Source of the DNA: Lachnospiraceae bacterium UBA4317
Lineage (GTDB): Bacteria; Bacillota_A; Clostridia; Lachnospirales; Lachnospiraceae
Length of the DNA stretch: 6,781 nucleotides
Direction: 5' to 3'
NCBI GenBank assembly: GCA_002394525.1
Contig: DGUF01000256.1
Span: forward strand, 1 to 6,781
The notes under the pieces were generated by a model. It ran no database searches, had not been told where the DNA came from, and saw nothing but the letters and a program-made list of their open reading frames with translations. A program made the position numbers and the translations under genes. Of this stretch, positions 1 through 6,096 are shown piece after piece (the stretch's first letter is position 1; each line of letters begins with the position of its first letter).

Positions 1-11
1 AGGCAAAAGTT

Positions 12-41
12 ATTATATGTCATTTACGCAGTTGATTGCAA
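12..41 (-). promoter_or_regulatory. Strong sigma-A type promoter facing out of the left edge
   Basis: On the minus strand there is TTGCAA (plus 36-41), an 18-bp spacer and a perfect TATAAT (plus 12-17). Transcription would start at about position 5 and run leftward out of the window. The next minus-strand gene (or stable RNA) to the left therefore probably starts just outside and is transcribed independently of the NhaC gene. The call rests on consensus match and spacing only. Confidence 0.6.
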
Positions 42-86
42 GTGTTTTCTTCCCAATCATAGTCCCAACCAGAGCGTTAGTTACAG

Positions 87-243
87 TTCAGCCCCTGCTG
101 AAACTCGAGGTGTTTTTGAGCGGTTTTCAGCGAAAAAACCCGAGTTTAACGGCGCGCGGCGCACGCAAAGCGTATTGGAATTGCCGCGCGCAACGTTACA
201 TGTACACGCCCTTCGAGGGGGCGTGTACAGTAACGAGCGTTAC
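87..243. other. Dense cluster of inverted repeats in the gap left of the NhaC gene
   Basis: This 350-bp intergenic stretch has no convincing gene. It holds several strong stem-loops. TTCAGC (87-92) pairs with GCTGAA (97-102). AAACTCG (101-107) pairs with CGAGTTT (141-147) at the base of a longer imperfect, A/T-rich hairpin. GCGCGCGGC (152-160) pairs with GCCGCGCGC (183-191) around a nested ACGC-AAA-GCGT. TGTACACGCCC (201-211) pairs with GGGCGTGTACA (219-229) and is extended by CGTTAC/GTAACG (194-199 with 230-235) past one bulged A. A second CGTTAC at 238-243 could compete for the GTAACG arm. The cluster ends directly at a plus-strand terminator, so it could be the body of a structured RNA read rightward. 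No known RNA family was recognised. Confidence 0.4.
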
Positions 244-290
244 AAGGCTGCCGCATCCAAATCTGAATGCGGCAGCCTTCTTTTCTTTTT
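244..290 (+). terminator. Intrinsic terminator, plus-strand orientation, orphan
   Basis: A perfect 13-bp stem, AAGGCTGCCGCAT (244-256) with ATGCGGCAGCCTT (267-279), has a 10-nt loop and is followed on the plus strand by CTTTTCTTTTTT. The minus strand has no U-tract after the stem, so this is a plus-strand terminator. No plus-strand gene precedes it in the window. It lies about 70 bases past the stop of the NhaC gene and may also slow read-through from that gene, but its polarity does not fit that as its main job. Confidence 0.8.
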
Positions 291-350
291 TACAGACCGG
301 CGGAAGTATGCCGGCAGTTCTTACTCTCGCTCAGAAAAAGCCGGGCCTCT

Positions 351-1994
351 TTACTGGTCCAGGTTCTCCTGGGCCGCTGCTTCCCTGGCCGCCCGCATGT
401 TGTTGCTGGCGACCCTGAAGATCATCATGACCACGAAGAGCATGACAAGTCCGCAGACAAGGGAGATGATCGGGTTGCGGACCAGGCCCGCGATGATGTA
501 GGTCACTGCGGAGACTGCCGCGCAGGTCAGGGCGTAGGGCATCTGGGTCGAGACGTGGTTGATGTGGTTGCACTGGGCACCCGCGCTCGACATGATCGTG
601 GTGTCTGAGATCGGCGAGCAGTGGTCGCCGCAGACGGAGCCGGCCATGCAGGCGCTCATGGCGATGATCATGAGCTGGGGGTCGGATTTCTGGAAGCAGG
701 CGACGACGATCGGGATCAGGATGCCGAAGGTGCCCCAGGAGGTGCCGGTCGCGAAGGACAGGCCGACCGCGATCAGGAAGATGATGAAGGGCAGGAAGGA
801 GGCGAAGCCGGCGGCGTGGGTGTCGATGACGCCCGCGACGAACTCCTTGGCGCCCAGGCTGGCGGTCGTGCTGTTGAGGGTCCAGGCCAGGGTCAGGATC
901 AGGATGGCGGGGACCATCTGCTTGAAGCCGTCCGGCAGGCAGCCCATCATCTCCTCAAAGGTGAGGGAATTGCGGATGAGGTAGTAGACCATGGTGATGA
1001 CCAGGCCGCTGAAGGAGCCCAGCACCAGACCGACGGAGGCGTCGCTGTTGGCGAAGGAGTCGATGAAACTCTCTCCTCCAAAGAAGCCGCCGGTGTAGAT
1101 CATGCCGATGACGCAGCAGACGATCAGGGAAATAATGGGGACCAGCATGTCGGCGACGATGCCCACGTGGCCCTCGGCCTCGTCCCTGGCATTCTCATAG
1201 GGGCGGTCCGGGGTCGTGTAGATGTCGCCAAGGACCTCCGCATTGTACTCGTGGGTCTCCATGGGGCCGTAATCGATGTGCATGAGGACGAGCATGATCA
1301 TCATGGCGATCGTCAGCAGAGCATAGTAGTTGTAGGGGATGGTCCTGATAAAGAGAGCCAGGCCGTTCTCCCCCTCGACGAAGCCGGCGACGGCCGCCGC
1401 CCAGCTGGAGATGGGGGCAATGATGCAGACCGGCGCCGCCGTGGCGTCGATCAGGTAGGCCAGCTTGGCGCGGGAGACCTTGAACTTGTCCGTGACAGGC
1501 CGCATGACGCTGCCGACCGTCAGACAGTTGAAGTAGTCATCGATAAAGATCAGGACGCCCAGGGCGATGGTGGCCAGCTGCGCGCCCTCGCGGGAGGAGA
1601 TCCTGCGGGTGGCCCAGTTGCCGAAGGCCGCGCTGCCGCCCGTCCGGTTCATCAGCTGCACGATGGTTCCCAGAATGACCAGGAAGATCAGGATACCCAC
1701 ATTCCAGGCATCCGCCAGGGACCCGATGATCCCGTCGGTGAAAATGTGGGTCATCGTGCCTTCAAAGCTGAATCCGGAATAGAGAAGACAGCCGGTCACG
1801 ATACCGATGAACAGGGAGCTGTAGACCTCCTTGGTCACCAGGGCCAGGATGATGGCGATGATGGGAGGGATCAGCGACCAGTAGCTCTGCTGAACGCTCT
1901 CGGGCGTCGTCACAAATGAAGCAAAGATCAGAAAAATGAGGACCGCAACGAAGGCAGCGACCGTCACCCTTACAGTGCGTGACTTGTTTTCCAT
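351..1994 (-). CDS. nhaC: NhaC-family Na+/H+ antiporter-type transporter
   Basis: A 547-residue polytopic inner-membrane protein of the NhaC (Na_H_antiporter) family. Members exchange Na+ for H+, and some exchange organic solutes, so the true substrate is open. Seen in the sequence: many hydrophobic segments starting at about 10-28; the family signature IDDYFNCLTVGSVMRPVTD at 151-169; FATGTSWGTFGILIPI at 414-429; and GDHCSPISDTTIMSS at 456-470. All three carry the acidic and polar residues expected in the ion path. A charged loop at about 241-276 separates the two halves, and the tail at 531-547 is hydrophilic. Length and both repeat motifs indicate an intact protein. The ATG at 1994 follows AAAGGGGG (2001-2008) at good spacing. 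The gene has its own promoter (2122-2150) and a roughly 120-nt leader, and is separated from apbE by a terminator. A functional link to the flavin genes is only positional. Confidence 0.92.
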   Translation of the reverse strand: MENKSRTVRVTVAAFVAVLIFLIFASFVTTPESVQQSYWSLIPPIIAIILALVTKEVYSSLFIGIVTGCLLYSGFSFEGTMTHIFTDGIIGSLADAWNVGILIFLVILGTIVQLMNRTGGSAAFGNWATRRISSREGAQLATIALGVLIFIDDYFNCLTVGSVMRPVTDKFKVSRAKLAYLIDATAAPVCIIAPISSWAAAVAGFVEGENGLALFIRTIPYNYYALLTIAMMIMLVLMHIDYGPMETHEYNAEVLGDIYTTPDRPYENARDEAEGHVGIVADMLVPIISLIVCCVIGMIYTGGFFGGESFIDSFANSDASVGLVLGSFSGLVITMVYYLIRNSLTFEEMMGCLPDGFKQMVPAILILTLAWTLNSTTASLGAKEFVAGVIDTHAAGFASFLPFIIFLIAVGLSFATGTSWGTFGILIPIVVACFQKSDPQLMIIAMSACMAGSVCGDHCSPISDTTIMSSAGAQCNHINHVSTQMPYALTCAAVSAVTYIIAGLVRNPIISLVCGLVMLFVVMMIFRVASNNMRAAREAAAQENLDQ

Positions 1995-2020
1995 AAGTTT
2001 CCCCCTTTAGAAACCTTTTT

Positions 2021-2065
2021 GCTGCCGCATACCGGAATCCTTCATGCTGCAGAACCCGCGGCAGC
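2021..2065 (-). promoter_or_regulatory. Leader stem-loop upstream of the NhaC gene
   Basis: In the predicted 5' leader, GCTGCCGC (plus 2021-2028) pairs with GCGGCAGC (2058-2065) around a 29-nt loop. No U-tract follows in the direction of the gene, so it is not a simple attenuator. A second small pairing, GTTTC/GAAAC (1997-2001 with 2010-2014), would place the ribosome site AAAGGGGG in its loop. The leader could regulate translation. No known riboswitch was recognised by eye. Confidence 0.35.
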
Positions 2066-2121
2066 GCCTGTGATCAGTATCCTGAAATGTCCCTTTTTCC
2101 CCTGCGGACAAATCTTTTATA

Positions 2122-2150
2122 ATGTTAATACGTCAAAGCATTAAAGTCAA
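2122..2150 (-). promoter_or_regulatory. Probable promoter of the NhaC gene
   Basis: On the minus strand TTGACT (plus 2145-2150) is followed after exactly 17 bp by TAACAT (plus 2122-2127). This is 5/6 and 4/6 of the sigma-A consensus in an A/T-rich island within G+C-rich surroundings. The -35 box lies inside a short inverted repeat, GCATT (2138-2142) with AATGC (2152-2156), which could be an operator. Predicted transcription start is near 2115, giving about 120 nt of leader. Confidence 0.5.
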
Positions 2151-2307
2151 CAATGCATTTATTAACAGGATAATGCCCAAACCTTTCAGAAAAAATGTTC
2201 ATGGCTTAAGAGCGTCGGGAGCCTGGTCCGGGCAGGTCCGGTCCCGCAGCCGCAGATAATTTCATCCGATGTATTCCAGATATAAAAATTCCGGCTTCTC
2301 CGGCTTT

Positions 2308-2329
2308 AAACCGGGTTTAAACCCGGTTT
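2308..2329. repeat. 22-bp perfect palindrome
   Basis: AAACCGGGTTT is followed immediately by its exact reverse complement, with no loop, centred between 2318 and 2319. It lies just beyond the apbE terminator (minus sense) and about 160 bp upstream of the NhaC promoter. Without a loop it would form a poor RNA hairpin, so a dimeric DNA-binding protein site is more natural. No matching half-site was noticed elsewhere in the window. Confidence 0.55.
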
Positions 2330-2336
2330 CCCATAT

Positions 2337-2369
2337 AAAAAAGGACAGGAAAGCTGCTCTTCCTGTCCT
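2337..2369 (-). terminator. Intrinsic terminator of apbE
   Basis: Read on the minus strand, AGGACAGGAA and TTCCTGTCCT (plus 2360-2369 and 2342-2351) form a perfect 10-bp stem with an 8-nt loop, followed directly by TTTTTT (plus 2337-2342) and more A/T. It lies about 115 nt past the apbE stop codon and separates apbE from the NhaC gene. Confidence 0.85.
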
Positions 2370-2482
2370 CCTTATTAATAGCCGGATTCCCGCTGCGGAG
2401 CCCGGACCCTTATTTTCGGTTCCGTGTAGTATTTTTTCTGTGCGCTTTCGCCGGAGCCTTTCTTCAGAGACGAGGCCTGTCG

Positions 2483-4039
2483 TCAATCCTTATCCTCTTC
2501 CTCTCCGCCGTCTTCCTCCGGGACGACGCGCTGCACGGTCACGGTCTCGGCATCGGTCGTGAGGCTGTCAGCGATGCCCTCCGTGACATAGAGGACACCT
2601 TTTTCATCCTCGAGAATAAATTCGAAGTCCAGGCCGCTCTCTCTCCAGAATTTTTCCGCCTCTTCCCTTCCCATGATAAAGAGGGAGGTGGACAGGCCGT
2701 CGGCCAGGATCCCCTCGTCACAGATGATCGTGGCGGAGAGGAGGCCGCTGTCCGCGGGGTAGCCCGTGCGGGGGTCGATGATGTGGTGGTAGCGGACCCC
2801 TTTTTCTTCAAAATAGCGCTCGTAGCCGCCGGAGGTCACGACCGCCTTGTCCTCCACGTCGAGGACGCCCAGGTACTCGACATCGCTTGCGGGGTTCTGG
2901 ATGGCGACGCGCCAGGACCTGCCGTCCTCCTTGGCCCCGAAGGTCTGGACATTGCCGCCCAGGCTGATGATGCCGCTCTCGATCCCGTATTTTTCAAAGA
3001 TCTCTCCGACCCGGTCGCCGGTATAGCCCTTGGCGATGCCGCCCAGGTCGATCTCCATGCCCTTGATCCCGAAGGAGACGGAGGGCTCGGAGGCGTAGTC
3101 TGCCGGATCCACCGCGAACCTGGCGTTTATATCGGCGATCGCGGCCTCTGCCGTCGGGTCGGCCGCCGCAGTCTCCGCGGCCGTTGCGCCTGCGGCCGCC
3201 TGCTTTTCTTTACGGGCCGCCGCCTCGGCGAGGGCTTTCCGCCGGGCCTCCTCCGCTTTTTTCGCGGCTTCCTCCTCGGCTTTTTTCCTCTCTTCCTGAG
3301 CCTTCTCCACATCATCCCGGGTGATCAGGGTAACCGCGGAGGGATCCGCCAGTTTAAGGGCACTGTCAAGTTCCTTTTTTGCCGGAACCCGGTATTGCTG
3401 GGTCGGGAAGCCCCAGGCCTTCATGACTGGATAGATGGCGATGTCGAAGAGACCGCCGGTCTTGTCCGCGAGCTCCAGGGATCTGGCGATCAGCTTTTCC
3501 GTCACTTCGGAGGGTTTGCCGCCTCCGGCAGCATTGATCTTTGAGATCTCACTGGTCTCCTTGCCTGTGGAAAGAAGGTCGTCGAGCTCGTGGATCTCCT
3601 TCGCCGCGGCCCGGACCGCCTTCTCCGCCTTGTCCCCATAGGCCAGGAGGGTCATATAGGTGTCCATGGCAAAGACATTCATGGAGACCCCGCCGTCGTC
3701 GCGGACATAGGGTTCCTCCGGGATGTCGCCCGCATCCGCCGCGGCCGCCTCCTCCGAAGCAGCTTCCGCAGCGCCGGCTTCCTTCCCGGGAGCAGCCTCA
3801 GCGGCCTTCTCCTCCGGGGCCCCGGTATTTCCGAAAGCGGACTCGGTGGATCCCTGTGCCGCGCCGGCTGCCGCCTCTTCCTCCGCCGGGATCCCGCCCT
3901 GCGCGCCGCCGCCGGCGGATGTCCCGCAGGCCGCCAGACTGAGGATCAGAACGGCCGCCATCAGAAGCGCCGCTGGTCTTTGCAAAAAGGCGCGAGGACG
4001 AAGACCGTCCCCGCCGCCGGATATTTTATGATCGGACAT
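2483..4039 (-). CDS. apbE: ApbE lipoprotein, FAD:protein FMN transferase
   Basis: A 518-residue flavinyltransferase that splits FAD and attaches FMN through a phosphoester bond to the Thr of SGAT-type motifs in extracytosolic proteins. Seen: signal peptide at about 20-37 with lipobox LAAC (Cys38); an Ala/Glu-rich spacer at 39-110; the domain opening FAMDTYMTLLAYG (123-135); SEISKINAAGG (163-173); DLGGIAKGY (331-339); GGN (361-363); TSGGYERYF (402-410); HHIIDPRTGYP (418-428); and Asp447/Thr451 in ADGLSTSLFIMG, the spacing of the family's Mg2+ ligands. It is intact but much longer than the usual roughly 330 residues, because of the spacer and a charged, Ala/Lys/Glu-rich insertion at about 241-319 that interrupts the catalytic domain. 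The tail is acidic (EEDGGEEEDKD). The ATG at 4039 follows AGGAGG (4044-4049). It has its own promoter and terminator. Its likely substrates are the two FMN_bind proteins encoded upstream at 5578-6781. Confidence 0.96.
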   Translation of the reverse strand: MSDHKISGGGDGLRPRAFLQRPAALLMAAVLILSLAACGTSAGGGAQGGIPAEEEAAAGAAQGSTESAFGNTGAPEEKAAEAAPGKEAGAAEAASEEAAAADAGDIPEEPYVRDDGGVSMNVFAMDTYMTLLAYGDKAEKAVRAAAKEIHELDDLLSTGKETSEISKINAAGGGKPSEVTEKLIARSLELADKTGGLFDIAIYPVMKAWGFPTQQYRVPAKKELDSALKLADPSAVTLITRDDVEKAQEERKKAEEEAAKKAEEARRKALAEAAARKEKQAAAGATAAETAAADPTAEAAIADINARFAVDPADYASEPSVSFGIKGMEIDLGGIAKGYTGDRVGEIFEKYGIESGIISLGGNVQTFGAKEDGRSWRVAIQNPASDVEYLGVLDVEDKAVVTSGGYERYFEEKGVRYHHIIDPRTGYPADSGLLSATIICDEGILADGLSTSLFIMGREEAEKFWRESGLDFEFILEDEKGVLYVTEGIADSLTTDAETVTVQRVVPEEDGGEEEDKD

Positions 4040-4077
4040 AATTCCTCCTGCCTTGTCAGATGTGCGCGGATCCGGTG

Positions 4078-4164
4078 CCGGGGCCCTGCCCCGGAAACAT
4101 CCCGCATCCGGCGCGCATGTTATTCATTTCATTTATTCCGGCCATGCCGCCCGCATGGGCGGCA
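4078..4164 (-). promoter_or_regulatory. Hairpin-rich 5' leader of apbE
   Basis: Between the predicted start site (about 4172) and the apbE ribosome site are two G+C-rich stem-loops. TGCCGCCC/GGGCGGCA (4145-4152 with 4157-4164, 4-nt loop) and CCGGGG/CCCCGG (4078-4083 with 4089-4094) are both perfect stems. Neither is followed by a U-tract in the apbE direction, so transcription attenuation is unlikely. They may affect transcript stability or translation. The leader lacks the conserved segments of an FMN riboswitch. Confidence 0.4.
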
Positions 4165-4178
4165 CCGCCTGATATCCA

Positions 4179-4208
4179 ATGATAAGCTTTTTCCCCGATT
4201 CGTGTCAA
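4179..4208 (-). promoter_or_regulatory. Promoter of apbE
   Basis: On the minus strand a perfect TTGACA (plus 4203-4208), an 18-bp spacer and TATCAT (plus 4179-4184, 5/6) form a strong sigma-A type promoter. Transcription would start near 4172, giving a leader of about 130 nt. It implies that apbE can be expressed apart from the three upstream electron-transfer genes. Confidence 0.65.
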
Positions 4209-4321
4209 TTCCCATTCCACCCGGCGCGCAAATGCAGGCAAAGGCCCCGTGCTTCAGGCACTTCAGGCGGGTCCGCCCTGCCGCCTGCATCTCCCGGGGC
4301 AGGAAATGCCTGCCGGAAAAT

Positions 4322-4515
4322 TTCCTAAGATCAGTCTTTAAGATACGCCTGTAAGATAAGCCTCCAAGAAAAGCCTGTAAGAATAGCCGCCAGAAACAGG
4401 TTCTGAAAAGCCTCTAAGAATAGTTTCTAAAAAAGACTGCAGAAAACAATTGTCAGAAAAACCGGCAGATTTCTAAAAAGGAATGTAGAAAAGGTTTGTC
4501 AGAAAAACCGGCAGA
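4322..4515. repeat. Degenerate 13-bp tandem repeat array, with a 20-bp direct repeat at its right end
   Basis: The stretch reads as successive units of about 13 bp resembling CCTGTAAGAATAG on the plus strand. Units begin at 4322, 4335, 4348, 4361, 4374, 4387, 4400 (11 bp), 4411, 4424 (12 bp) and 4436 (12 bp), and again at 4469 and 4482. Two longer identical units, sharing TTGTCAGAAAAACCGGCAGA, occupy 4450-4469 and 4496-4515. The last copy contains the final codons and TGA stop of the NapH-like gene, so the array has grown into, or out of, a coding end. No clear terminator hairpin is visible here. Confidence 0.7.
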
Positions 4516-5422
4516 GTCCGATGCAGCTTCCCAGGATGAAAAAGACGAGGGCCCGGAAGGCCACATAGGCGATGTCCTTTTTGAACAGGACCGCCGCGGG
4601 ATAGGCAATATTGCTGCGGGGGCAGATGCCCGTACAGGTCTCACAGGAGATGCATTCCCCGTTGCGGAATCCGTCCGGTTCGAGCTTGAGGCCGGCCGGG
4701 CACATTTTCTGACAGGCGGAGCAGCCCCGCAGGCAGTTCTCCGGGTCCCTGTGGAGGGGGGCAAAGGGCAGGATGGGCAGGACCGCGAAAAAGGCGCCCA
4801 TGGGACAGAGAAACTGGCAGAAGAACCTGCTCTGCAGGCACATGCCGGTAATGACCGCCAGCAGGCTCAGGATCCCGATCAGGCTCCCGCTTTCAGGAAG
4901 CCGGAGGGCCGTGAGCCTGGAAAAGACATCCCAGGCGCTGGTCCCCTGCAGGACTCCTGCCGCCCCGAAGGCGGTCAGCACGATCACAAAGACCAGGTTG
5001 ATGTACTTCAGTTTCTGAAAATACGGGAGATATTCCTGCGGAAGGGAGAACTGCCTGCTCCTTTTGAGGATTTTTTTCTGAAAAAGACCCGAGAGCCAGT
5101 AGCACAGGTCGCCCAGGGCTCCGAAGGAACACACATATCCACAGAAAAACCTGCCGAACAGGATCGTGAAGACGCCCAGACCGATCAGAACCGCCAGAAA
5201 GCTGGTCGGCTCGATCACTTCCCCGCTGCCGATCTGGCGGAAAATATATTTGATCCCGTTAAAGCCCGCCACAAAGGCCCCCGGCATGGTCAGGAAGAAA
5301 AAGAGCTGGACGGCTGCTCTCGCGATCGTCCTGTTCCTGTTCGCGAGCTGCCGGGCCTGCCTGGCTTTCAGCGGGCCGTCGCCGGCCCCCTGTATATACT
5401 CCTTAAACCATGAAACAAACAT
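4499..5422 (-). CDS. NapH/NosR-like membrane ferredoxin (4Fe-4S electron-transfer protein)
   Basis: A 307-residue polytopic protein of the NapH/NosR/CcoG-like Fe-S family, which moves electrons at the cytoplasmic membrane. Seen: hydrophobic segments at about 38-54, 74-91, 141-158, 181-196, 208-220 and 283-303. Two C-x3-C motifs sit at membrane edges: FCGYVCSFGA (Cys94, Cys98) and FCQFLCPMGA (Cys202, Cys206). Two ferredoxin-type motifs follow: Cys230, 234, 237 and 241 (C-x3-C-x2-C-x3-CP) and Cys257, 260, 263 and 267 (C-x2-C-x2-C-x3-CP), suggesting two [4Fe-4S] clusters. In the first C-x3-C motif Ser replaces the Pro often found. The ATG at 5422 follows GGGAGG (5433-5438) with a rather long 10-nt spacer. 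The gene is 155 bp downstream of an FMN_bind gene with no clear promoter or terminator between, so they are probably co-transcribed. Inferred role: electron supply to the flavinylated proteins. The stop codon lies inside a repeat array. Confidence 0.87.
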   Translation of the reverse strand: MFVSWFKEYIQGAGDGPLKARQARQLANRNRTIARAAVQLFFFLTMPGAFVAGFNGIKYIFRQIGSGEVIEPTSFLAVLIGLGVFTILFGRFFCGYVCSFGALGDLCYWLSGLFQKKILKRSRQFSLPQEYLPYFQKLKYINLVFVIVLTAFGAAGVLQGTSAWDVFSRLTALRLPESGSLIGILSLLAVITGMCLQSRFFCQFLCPMGAFFAVLPILPFAPLHRDPENCLRGCSACQKMCPAGLKLEPDGFRNGECISCETCTGICPRSNIAYPAAVLFKKDIAYVAFRALVFFILGSCIGLCRFF

Positions 5423-5566
5423 GCCTGTGTTTCCTCCCGTGTATTTTTCCTGACAGATATTCTGCCGCCCCTGGTCTCCCAGGTCCTCTGCCGCTTCCCG
5501 CAGGGACCGGCCCTTCTTTTTTATTTAATACAGCTCCGCTTGATGCGGCCGATACCGATGGTCCGG

Positions 5567-5591
5567 TTTGACGCGGATCATTTTGACGCGG
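5567..5591. repeat. Short tandem duplication across a stop codon
   Basis: TTTGACGCGG occurs at 5567-5576 and again at 5582-5591, a 15-bp period. The second copy encodes the last residues (AASK, stop) of the FMN_bind gene and the first copy lies just after the stop. It looks like a small slippage duplication at the 3' end. Confidence 0.5.
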
Positions 5592-6066
5592 CCCGAAGGG
5601 CTTCGGTCACGGCATTGATCAGGCCGGTGGAGCTGAAGGTCGCGCCGCTGACCGTGTCCACGGCCACGCCCTGTGTCGAAAGGATCTCGTCTATGACGGC
5701 CTGGGCCTGCGAAAAATATGCCGGATCCTCTCCGCCGGCCTCCAGCACATCGACCTTTGTCAGGTCGCCGCCCTCGATTGTCACGGCGACCCTGATCGGG
5801 CCCCCGAATCCATCCGCGCTTCCCTCAAAGCTGCCGTCTTTATAGGGAGATTCAGTTTCTTCGGGGGCCGCCTCGTCCGAAGCGCCCGTCGCCGCGATCT
5901 GTTTCTTGATCTCCCGGTTATAGGCCTCCACCTCCTCGATCGCGGCGGCATTTTCCGCTTCTTTTTCCGCTTTCAGAGACGCGCCGGTCTGATATTTTCC
6001 CAGCGCCGCCAAAAGCAGGATCATGCAGAAGGCCTTGGTAAGAAAATTTCCATATCTTTGAATCAT
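5578..6066 (-). CDS. Membrane-anchored FMN_bind-domain flavoprotein
   Basis: A 162-residue small extracytosolic flavoprotein, the type of substrate ApbE modifies. Seen: an N-terminal hydrophobic segment at about 8-23 that would act as a signal anchor (no lipobox); a charged, probably coiled helix at about 31-57; an acidic Ala/Glu linker to about 72; then a compact FMN_bind domain from YKDGSFEG (75-82) through GGPIRVAVTIEGGDLTKVDV to TVSGATFSS (138-146). Thr143 is the predicted FMN attachment residue. Length and domain layout match single-domain members related to the NqrC/RnfG flavin domain. The ATG at 6066 has AAGGAAG upstream at a long spacing of about 11 nt; a nearer upstream ATG hits a stop at once. 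It lies 108 bp after another FMN_bind gene and 155 bp before the NapH-like gene, suggesting an operon. Inferred role: one-electron flavin relay on the outer face of the membrane. Confidence 0.92.
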   Translation of the reverse strand: MIQRYGNFLTKAFCMILLLAALGKYQTGASLKAEKEAENAAAIEEVEAYNREIKKQIAATGASDEAAPEETESPYKDGSFEGSADGFGGPIRVAVTIEGGDLTKVDVLEAGGEDPAYFSQAQAVIDEILSTQGVAVDTVSGATFSSTGLINAVTEALRAASK

Positions 6067-6096
6067 TGGATCATGTTCTTCCTTTCCGGAATCATA

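Noticed and set aside
244..290. Terminator of the NhaC gene
   Set aside because: The U-tract follows the stem only on the plus strand. On the minus strand the hairpin is followed by GTAACGCTCG.
621..1919. A 432-codon plus-strand open frame antisense to the transporter gene
   Set aside because: It is very rich in Asp, Gly and Gln and lacks any domain-like pattern. It mirrors the codon bias of the clear NhaC-family gene on the other strand.
2262..2486. Small minus-strand gene after apbE
   Set aside because: The frame crosses the apbE terminator and the palindrome, and has no ribosome site or recognisable composition.
2783..3544. A 253-codon plus-strand open frame inside apbE
   Set aside because: It is the reverse complement of conserved ApbE motifs and has no ribosome site or family resemblance.
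4040..4175. FMN riboswitch in the apbE leader
   Set aside because: A GGGGCAGGG-like string is present, but the other conserved segments and the multi-stem junction of the FMN riboswitch are absent.
4056..4241. A possible 61-codon leader peptide before apbE
   Set aside because: It spans the predicted apbE promoter, so its start would lie upstream of the transcript, and no ribosome site was seen. The internal ATG codons are also unsupported.
4322..4515. CRISPR array
   Set aside because: Units are about 13 bp, degenerate and directly adjacent, with no spacers of even length and no cas genes.
4496..5413. A 305-codon plus-strand open frame antisense to the NapH-like gene
   Set aside because: The product is hydrophilic and low-complexity, while the minus frame carries twelve ordered cysteines and membrane segments.
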